Shown here piece by piece: positions 55,526 through 64,000 of a DNA stretch of 64,000 nt. The stretch is from the NCBI GenBank assembly GCA_902702965.1, contig CACRXP010000612.1:124001-188000 (forward strand), in the 5' to 3' direction. The notes beneath the pieces are model-generated. The model was not told the DNA's origin and did not search any database. It saw only the letters and a program-made list of their open reading frames with translations. A program made the translations under genes and the position numbers. Each line of letters begins with the position of its first letter. The first letter of the stretch is position 1. The stretch comes from Spirometra erinaceieuropaei (Eukaryota; Platyhelminthes; Cestoda; Diphyllobothriidea; Diphyllobothriidae).

Positions 55526-58500
55526 ATCAAGCCATGTGGTCTGCTAGTATGCAGTGAGCACTACCATAAGCAGTAAGAACCATATGCCAAACCACAGTTA
55601 GCGGGAGGAATTAATATTTACATAATCAAGTGGGTTTTATAAAATGAAAGTGTGTAATTTGTGAACCAATCGTTTTGCTCTTTTAGGCTACTGTTTCTAT
55701 AGCCCTCATAGAAGACCCGTATAAGTTATAATCATCAGTGACCTGAAACACGCAAAAAGACTGGAGTTAACATCCATGTGGCTATGCCGGAGAAAGCAAT
55801 TTTCGTTTGCGCTACATTAAATCGCTCATGGACCAGGCAAACATGCCTTCCCCAACTGCAAAAAGTTGCGTGACACGTCATAAAGTGATCATTAAACCCG
55901 AGGTCCTACTGCGACCTATAGGCTCTTTGCGTACATCTGAAAATGGCTGTTCTATAGACCGTATAATTCGACACAAGATTTCGAAACTGTGTTCACGAAT
56001 TTCATAGACCTTTGTACAAACTAGGGATGAGATGATGGCATCCTTCGACGTCAAAGTTTTCTATGTATACGCCACTGTATTTGACAATGAGACACACCAA
56101 AAACGCCTCCAGTCGCACGACGCCGACATCCCTCAGTCCTCTTTTCTTTAATAACTGGATCTTTGTTTGAAAATGAACTTTTCATTTGTGCACAAATACT
56201 ATCATTAGATAATGGGAGTTCCTATTGAATCACCTATGTATGACCTCACTGGTAAAAGCAAAATGTACATACCAAATGCTACGGTCCTGCCATCAGTTAA
56301 CCCCCCAATTGTGGGTACATTGTACGGCTGATATATTTGTTGTCGTTAAACGGATAATTCGGAGAATCTTCACAGTACTACCTACTCAACACTCTCAAAA
56401 ATAATATTAGCGCTCGAAAATCGAAATCACATCACACTTCTTCTTTTCTGACCTCCTCGTACAACACAAATCCGTTTATTGCAGAGATTTTTGCGGAAAA
56501 GTCATTCTTCACCACAAGGGCAAAAAAAGTATTCCATGAAAATGAATTTTTGTCGACAACTTAGCTAATCGGGCAAAAGCCACTGCTCAAACAGTGACTG
56601 CGGTTTGTAACAAACATTGGAAGTGTTAACCAAAAGGGGGCTTAGGTGCTGTCCGGCCACTTTATTGGACATAAGAATTTTTCGTTTAAACTAGTTAAAC
56701 ACAGATAAATCATGACGGGCCATGAGCGAATGTTCTGACCATCAGGCGATCAAAACTATATAACTTGATCATTCTGCGCAATTATTTAATTGCCCTAATT
56801 GCGCTGAAATTATGATAGAAGATAATCGGCTAAAGGTCCCCTTGCTTCATTATTTTATTGTGATTAAAACGCAAAAGAAAGCAGGTTCTTATACCGAAAA
56901 CCCAACAGCATTGCAAAACACTCTTTCAGCATTTTTATCGATATTCCCATGATTTAGGTTTCTCATGGCCGATTTTTTTGCATTAGGGAAATGATATCCG
57001 TCAAATCCCAGCTATATGTATATAGCACATCTATCTCATTAGAGCATCTTATTTGTGCGTATATTTTCGACCAAAAAGGATTGCATCTTTGGTTTTTATA
57101 ACGCTTACCATACAGAATTATGCCGAGATATTAAGGTAACTCCAATTAATAGGCTTTTGAGCTAACAGAAGTGACTTCATTATTTTAAAAAGTTTTTGCA
57201 TAGACATTTGGTGCACTTATAAATTCGCATCAAAGTTTAAACATGTATTCAGAGAATATTCTTTTTTGCCAACACTTTCAGAATATTAGGTTTCTTTTTA
57301 ATTACACATTTAACAAAAAAGTTGCTGGAGATTTTTATAAACTTTCTAATTCCCGCATAATCATAGACACTACTTAATATTAAACACGGACTTAAGGTTT
57401 TCGGACTGCTGACTTTTAACGTGATGTAAATTACAAATTTTACATTTCCTTGGATACTTTATTATAAATGCCCAAAGCCGTAGAAATAAATGAACCTCTA
57501 GGTTGCTGCTTAAAGCGGCATCTACTTTTCATCAAAATATTGCGATAGGAAACATTTACAACCGAAGCATATCCTTTCATTGAGCAAAACTCCTATGGAA
57601 AACGTCATATGTTTGGCGTTTTAAGATGATATACTGGCAACACAGGCAAAAAGTAAAACCACTTCAGTTTATACCAAGATCTGCAGACGCAGACCAAGAT
57701 TTGATGTTAGTAGGTTAACTTACAACAATAAAATATACTTCCAGCTGTCTTTCGCAGTTTATGAATATAGCGCAATTATACCGCTGCGGTTGATGTACAA
57801 AGACATTCATACATCAACCTTCAGTTTGCGCGATTAGACATTATGTTCAACTTATTTACTCCAAGGTGGCAGTCAATATCTTATGCAATGTATTATGTTG
57901 TACAGCAATTATAAGAAACTGCATTTTGTGTTAACGTTTTGTGGAATGAAAAGAATTAATAAAAAATTCCAAATTGTGTCTGGAAAATGCGTTCTTAGTG
58001 CACAATCTCTTTTATTTAGTGCCGGTTTTGCGGGCGATGGAATAAAAGCCGTACGGCAGTCTAAGGTGAATAAAATGTCACATACATGCACTTCATTATG
58101 ACCAGTTTTACATTTCCCAAAGTGGCGGTCATTTCATCACGAAAAATAGTCATATTTGCTTTACTTTGTTTGATGACGAAAACAATAACATTCCCATACA
58201 TTGGCTGAATTGCAGTCTCTGTTTTCAAAACATCCGCGATTCCGTCGTTTTGGAATCACAAGATAATGCACATGTCGGTGTATATTGTTCATTAAGGTGA
58301 AGTACTAGCAAGTGGAGAATTTTAGGCTGTTCAAGTCGATACTCCGTTTCATCTTCAAATAGATTCTCTAAATCATCGAATGTTACTTGAAACTCGAAAT
58401 TGTCTTTTTGACCCTAAAACATTACTTAAGTACGGTTGCAATATTAACTACCATGTAGTACTATCCTCTAATAATACGGTTACTATAGGATGTCGGAATT

Positions 58501-58879
58501 TGAACATACCTATGCTTAATCGCCTAAAGATGACTATATAAGTGACATGTATGTTATCATAGATTGTTGATGCCATTATGAATTAAAATATGCTTAAAAG
58601 ATACCGTGCATAAAAATATTCTTTTTTATGTATTGGCTGATAACTCAAGCCTTCTTTAAATATTATGCTCAAATGGAGGATAGGAACCGATTTGCAGAAG
58701 ACTTTCTTAATTTTCGAATAATTTTGAACCCTCTTCGCAACTATATTTGTATTAATTTCTATAAAACTGAAAACTGTATACTTGTAAGGAAAATCGTACA
58801 TTTTTATACGTCATTAAAAGGAGTTCATAGGAAATTCATAACATTTTGCAGTGGCTTTGAGTCATTTTGCAGATGGTAA
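55526..58879. other. No recognised feature
   Basis: 3.3 kb of AT-rich sequence. Frames at 55807-56007, 57883-58101 and 58583-58879 (60-83 codons) have no recognisable domain. No repeat copy identified. Confidence 0.35.
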
Positions 58880-59317
58880 AAGCAACATCGTTAGATTCAG
58901 AGATGTGTCTCTTAATGAACAAACATTTTGCGGATTTAAGAAATCTCATTTGAAAAACAGTTTGAAACCGAATTTCCCGTACGCTTTCATTGTAAAATTT
59001 TAAGCCATATTTTTATACCAAATAAGTAAAAAAATAATATTTTTAAGCATGTTTTCTAGGACACATATTTAAATTAAAATACATATCGATAGTCGATAAA
59101 AAAAATGTCTGTTAATTAACTAGTCCTCTTTACAGACTGCCTTTTGTGCGAGCGAGAACGACGTAGCTCAGCTAAAAGCTAACGTCCTGTATCAAATTAA
59201 TTGCTATACTATTGCGTTATACGGTGCTTGGTATTACAACTCTACTTAAATAGTATATTCTAGTCAAAAGGCATTTCAGAATTTTGGTCAACATTTCATA
59301 AGTTAGTACATCTACTG
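58880..59317. mobile_element. Palindromic TA-element, family 2, right part
   Basis: Ends 'ttggtcaacatttcataag', then 'ttagtacatctactg', before TA (59318-59319). Upstream landmarks 'agcatgttttcta' and 'gttaattaactagtcctc' match the right arm of the complete copy that starts only 110 bp further on. Left half not recognised. Confidence 0.6.
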
Positions 59318-59428
59318 TATTTGCTTCGCATATTAATATAATTGTCTTTATTCTTAGATCTCAAGTCCCGTATGCAAACAGGGAAGTGACGCCAAAAGAA
59401 ACCCCAACTTTGCTAGGCAGAAGACTTA

Positions 59429-60395
59429 CAGTAGGTGGGCTAACGCATAAAATGTCAACTGAAATACCGAAACGCGTTTCCGCTTCGAACAATGTAATTC
59501 GATAGGAATGCAAAACAAATCATTAAGCAGTGTAGTTTTATAAAGATTTACTTCTCGCTAGATTCTGGCTCTTAAAGGAATTTCCATTTGTTTCCATTCA
59601 AGAACCATGTATTGTAAAAAATGTTTACTTTTATATCATGCATTTTTCAATGAAAAGTCCTTGAAAAATCGATCGTAGTTTACATCAAACATGCCTAAAA
59701 ACATTCAATCGTTTCTCAAAAGGGTAGAAACTAATCTCGTCTTTTAATTTAATGCTCGAAAAATGGTAATTCCGTTTTTTAAAAAAACGTTACGAGTTGT
59801 GATATTTTTAATAGCGTGAAATGGCTATTTAAACAACGTTATGTCTCAGTATTGCGGTTTGTGATTTTAACAATATGGCTCTAATCCACTCTTAAATTTA
59901 TGAAATGAATATGGTGCATTGTTAATATCTTTGAGAAATATATAGTTTTTGATACGCCAAAAATGTACGGCTTGTAGTTTGGAAACCCTGAATGCACGTG
60001 CAACGGCAGATCGGGTTCACAATTATTTAGGTATTAGAAAAGTTTTGAAAAACGAAGTATAACCATTTTTTCGAGTATACAATTGGCACATGATGTAATG
60101 TTTTTACCGAATGAGCAAATGAGTGAATATTGTTGTACAATTTTCCCTGACACAAAATTGAATTCTTATGCGCATAAAAACTCGAGGAAAAAATGCATGC
60201 TTTTAAAGTCGCCACATTTTAAATGATTTAGTTTTTGGATGCAACCGAAAAGAAATCCCTAAAAAATCTAGGATCCTGAGTCAACTAAATTACACAGACC
60301 ATGATAAGTTTTACGACCTTAATTAATTAATCTTTCCAAAAAGTAAACGAAATTTGGAATTTCGATTGATAGTTTATGAGTCAGCCATCCTACTG
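59429..60395. mobile_element. Palindromic TA-flanked element, family 2, complete (967 bp)
   Basis: CAGTAGGTGGGCTAACGCAT at the left and 'atgagtcagccatcctactg' at the right, with TA at 59427-59428 and 60396-60397. Inverted arms are older and less well paired than in family 1. No transposase. Terminal 25 bases share their layout with family 1, so the two are likely related non-autonomous Tc1/mariner-type families. Confidence 0.8.
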
Positions 60396-60397
60396 TA

Positions 60398-61513
60398 CTT
60401 CGTAGTAGTCTCTCCCCGCATCGTATTTTTGACCTGATTACGGTTTAAAAATTGGCGGCCAGAATTCTTATTTGTACGCCAGTCATGTAACTAGTGCTTC
60501 TGAGTGAAATGAGACGAGTACATTTTTGTGTATCGCTGAAATAACAAAATATCAGGCTAAGAAGTTTTTTGCCGTTCCTGCAATACGTCAAAACTATCGA
60601 ATCGTCCTGCGAACAGTTTTTTGGGACCAGTTGCTTGAAAACCCCCTGTAGGTACTGACCATTGTTGTAAATCACTGCTACAACGCCTGTTTGCAACCCC
60701 CAGGCCGATTCCAGCTGCAGTAAGTTCACAATCCTCCAATGCCATGCCACGAATATGTACAGATAGCTAGGTTTTTAAAAAAGAGACAATCAAGAAAGCA
60801 GCTTACTTCTCTTGTCCAGGGAGATAGTGTACAACATTCCGTACGATAGTCTCGTATGGTATAGAATGAATTCGGAGAAAATTTTAGATGACAATGATCA
60901 TTTCTTTTTCTTACATTCACTATTGCGAATTGATAAGTTAAGCATAATAGGAAAGGAGGGTTGCATTTTTGGATTACGTTGCGCGTCGAGTGTAATAGCT
61001 CATGGAGGCTATGATACCTTGTTTTTCTTGCATAATCAAGTTTTTCGTCTACAGCATTGTTCCACTTCCTGATGTTATGCAGATCGCGTTCATTAGTCAT
61101 CAGTGTACTTTCGCACACAAGCGTAGCAAATGAGTTTCCTAGCGACTGTTTTAGGTTTTAGGCTTAAGCAAGAATTCACTGGAAATACAAGCCTGTGTTT
61201 AGTTTAAACTAATGATACACCTAAAAGCCGTCATACATTTGTGATTGACAATAGGGCCAGACAGATAATGTACTATTCTCAATATCCTCGGTAAAGTTTC
61301 TACTAATTGCAGAAACAATAACAATTCAGTTGACATCAACAAATAGCTCCTTAGTATAGACAGCAGACTGTGATTATTGCTTAATTTTGCACATAATTTC
61401 GCGCGCTTAACTACTAGATCATGCATACAGTATTTGAAGTTAGCATCGGCGCTATTTCACATGAAAAAGATGACAAGATCTCAATAATTTCCTTAAAGTG
61501 CTTATTCTCCTTA
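60398..61513. other. No recognised feature
   Basis: Opposed frames at 60445-61118 (-, up to 130 codons) and 60812-61072 (+) lack any known motif. Confidence 0.35.
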
Positions 61514-61607
61514 CCCTCGCCGTTTGACGAAACCTGAATTTGACGTAAGGGAGGATTACTTATCCGTACTTTTTGTGTTATTGCGAATAGTCGTCAAACG
61601 GCGAGGG
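61514..61607. repeat. 94-bp segment with perfect 17-bp terminal inverted repeats
   Basis: CCCTCGCCGTTTGACGA at 61514-61530 and its exact reverse complement at 61591-61607, separated by 60 bp. Could form a hairpin or be a miniature element. No clear target duplication was seen. Confidence 0.7.
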
Positions 61608-62439
61608 TCTTGAAAAAACTGGAAAGTGGATTGCATTGCGCCTCCAAAATTGCCCTGAATGTGTCTTATTTACGCGGACACCTATTTTTCCCAATTATAA
61701 ATATTCTTAGCTAAAATGTCAGTTTTTTTAGCCTCAGACAAGACCATCAACAAATTAAATTAGAACACTATTCCACGAATTGTTGCATATATGCAGTTTG
61801 AATCATCAGGTATTCAACTCATAGTTTCGCATTTGAATACATAAGTATCGATTTAAAAAAGGTCGATTATAGCCATCATTTGTCTTCCTGGCTAGAAACG
61901 ATCATAATATCCGCATCCATTTCAACGCCGGCGATTCGTCATTTTTTGAAATTGTTTGCAAATAGACTTAGCAGTTGCGCCGGACTTCAGCGCACTATCT
62001 TCAGCATTTCAATGAGATTCAGACCCGTCAACTTGTGGGTGGAATTTCTGTCCATTCCTATTCACCATTATAAAATATATTTTGAGTCGAAAAAAATGCT
62101 GCAAAACAAATCGGCGAATAGGTCAATAAAAGACGCGGACCTCTATATTTCGGACATCTGGCGGCTAGCTGTCTAAACAAGGTTCTTAAGTGGCAAAATA
62201 CGTGTCTATTTATGGCAGGGCGCTGGAGAAGTTTATGTGTGTTTTCGCGACCGTGTTATTTTTATGACTAACAAAGACCAGAAGTCCAGTTCGCTAGCAT
62301 ACACTGCTTTCGGTGATTACTTGTCAGGGCAGTACATTTGCATGGAGACGGGTAATAAGTAAACAAATAGCCAGTTAGTTGAGAAATCAATAAAATGTAG
62401 TCATAAAACAAGGCATGGAGGCCACCATATAGACTCCAA
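61608..62439. other. No recognised feature
   Basis: The plus frame 61880-62176 (98 codons) has no recognised domain. Confidence 0.35.
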
Positions 62440-62870
62440 GTAAAAACTTTCGTGTAATTTTTACGGTCTCATCGAGGTTGCCTAAACTGCCGGGCAGGAA
62501 CCTGTTAGCCATTGTAGGTGCAGCCGCTATTCAGGGACAAAAGCTGATTTTGCGCGCAGAAGAACGTCGTTCTGGCTTTGCGCTGGGATCGACCAACAGG
62601 ATGGCTCCCTGTTTGCCCTTATGTTCTCAGCCTGTCCCTGACACGCCACGAATTACATCCTCACATATTCCATTCTATGTCTGCGTTTAAAGATTACGTT
62701 TAATCAATTTACTTTATTTCTGACACACTGGGCTTGACTTTTTGGCCTGACGAGAAGGTTTCCAAAGCAGACCTATACTCGCCAACTATTCATCTAAATA
62801 CTGCCACGGGTATTCTGGCTACTATAAAATTGATGTATTTCTTAGTTCACCTTAGTATATTTTCAAAGCC
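62440..62870 (+). pseudogene. Penelope-like element, nuclease C-terminal end and 3' tail
   Basis: LPKLPGRNLLAIVGAAAIQG in the frame 62478-62690 aligns with YPKLLGQRLLATAEAAAIRL of the 14.5-kb PLE. The rest of the frame is diverged. Downstream 'ggcctgacgagaagg', 'tatactcgccaa' (62745-62790) parallels the 3' tail motif at 14850-14895. Only about 50 residues of coding sequence remain; a 5'-truncated copy. Confidence 0.6.
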
Positions 62871-62977
62871 TCTCTTAGACTTTAAAAAAGACTAGAACCC
62901 ATGCAGATTTATCAAATTTAGTTGTTGTTCGAGTTATAGGACCGCTTAATTACCTCTTATCGTATGTCAGGATTTAA

Positions 62978-63241
62978 TCTTAAGACACAACGGAACGAGT
63001 GAGTTCCGTATGAACGAATGGTGAGCGCCCCCCTAACATTGTATATTACCGATCAAAAACCAACAGGGCAACGGGCTCGTGTCCCAAGGAGTAGAGGCGT
63101 GGGCTACTAAACTAACAGGTTGCGAGTTCGAGGCTCGGGTTTTCCACACGTCGGGCTTGGGTATGGCTGGATGACGACGGCTAATATGCCAGAAATGGCC
63201 ATTCCAGTCTTCCTTGTCTTTGTCAGTAATACCATTCTGCC
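62978..63241 (+). repeat. tRNA-derived SINE, partial module plus body
   Basis: 'cacaacggaacgagtgagtt', 'gtgagcgcccccctaacat', 'caacagggcaacgggctcg', an A-box-like TGTCCCAAGGAGTAGAGGC, the B box GCGAGTTCGAGGC (about 63121-63133), 'atggctggatgacgacgg' and 'taataccattctgcct'. It has the best-preserved B box of the family. Confidence 0.85.
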
Positions 63242-64000
63242 TTAATCTTAATTATTTAATTGCAAACAAAGCACATATTGCACATAAGAAGGGGTTGAAT
63301 CAATCCTTTCAGCTCTGGTTCTGCTGTGAAAGCGGAGTTACTCAAACGCTGCAGTTTTACAAATAGACATCAATAGAAATATAGGTTCTGCCACCACACC
63401 ATCCGTTTATTGAATCCAACTATGCATTTATTAAAAGTCTGTTATGGTTGCACATAATCATAGAATTCATTAGAAAAGTGTGTACATTTTTTAGCAGATG
63501 AGGGTCATGTCCAAGAAGACTAGCCGTCGCTTTATAAAGCCTCTAACGCCTGCCGTGTTATGGAATTTTTGTTTAAATTTTGTATGAATTTATTTTGCCA
63601 GCCATGGCGCACACTTTTTTGTGAACGGTGTCTGAAGAAATCTAACACCTTTTTTTGATTTTGTTGTCGTCGAGGGGACCGGTCCATAACAGTTGCGAAA
63701 ATCGGACGGCGGTTTAGGAGACAATAGCCATTCATTTCTTTACAAACCTTGGCTATTGAATTGACACAATTCCCTAGAGTAAAACATGGTTGCAGATTTT
63801 CCGACAAAACAACAAATGCGAATAAATACCCATTTATTTAAAATTCCTTCAACCATGACGTTAATTGGGTAAAACTCACCTCGTGCGACAAGCATGAAAG
63901 ATAGACAGTCTGAAAATCGGATTAAATTGAACATTTTCTTATGCAAATTATATTAAAAAAAACCCATATGAGGCGGAGGAGGAGTTTAGTAATTACGTTT
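63242..64000. other. No recognised feature
   Basis: Minus frames at 63532-63946 (68-91 codons) have no recognised domain. The window ends here. Confidence 0.35.

Noticed and set aside
63090..63135. Possible tRNA gene
   Set aside because: A- and B-box-like sequences are present, but no cloverleaf can be drawn and the same sequence recurs as a SINE head at other sites.
1..64000. Prokaryotic-style operon or phage region
   Set aside because: There are no long adjacent co-directional genes, no ribosome-binding spacing, and pervasive eukaryotic retroelements instead.

Overview
The window is eukaryotic, AT-rich, gene-poor DNA from a large, repeat-loaded genome. It has four assembly gaps (N runs at 2130-2184, 12927-13698, 33920-34106 and 49694-49766). 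Every piece of recognisable coding sequence belongs to a retroelement. The elements are Penelope-like elements (PLEs: a reverse transcriptase joined to a GIY-YIG endonuclease), a LINE with C-terminal C2H2-like fingers and a CR1/jockey-like LINE tail. Around them lie tRNA-derived SINEs and long palindromic TA-flanked DNA elements. From memory of flatworm retroelement proteins I place it in a parasitic flatworm, most likely a diphyllobothriidean tapeworm. That is inference; no host gene confirms it. I found no host protein-coding exon, rRNA or functional tRNA gene I would defend.

Layout: 1-7.2 kb holds a PLE-associated repeat, a DNA-element end and then largely unrecognised sequence. At 7.2-12 kb lies a nested cluster: a palindromic element inserted in a SINE, a SINE inserted in a palindromic element with a 13-bp target duplication, and a PLE 3' part followed by a PLE 5' part in opposite orientations. 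At 12.8-16.8 kb is the best PLE copy (13.7-14.7 kb, one internal stop), a 489-bp-offset tandem duplication and PLE 5'-type repeats. The 18.3-24.1 kb stretch has a frameshifted LINE tail, a palindromic element cut by a SINE, a PLE linker piece and another palindromic element. At 26.5-30.6 kb are a SINE pair, an intact palindromic element and a third-family DNA-element end.

At 31.2-35.3 kb a 1.2-kb sequence is present twice, separated by a PLE-type 5' repeat and a gap. The 37-42 kb interval carries a second palindromic family, a second SINE family as a dimer and telomere-like repeats. At 42.6-46.9 kb are a LINE tail, a PLE 3' part broken by an intact palindromic element and the finger-bearing LINE with a tandemly duplicated 3' end. 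At 48-55.5 kb several antisense PLE fragments, two of them with permuted domain order, alternate with SINEs and palindromic elements. The 55.5-64 kb end is mostly unrecognised, with two second-family palindromic elements, a PLE 3' end and a SINE.

The parts do not form a pathway. They record successive insertions: PLEs and LINEs would supply reverse transcription, SINEs are passengers, and the palindromic elements have terminal features of Tc1/mariner-type non-autonomous transposons but no transposase in the window.
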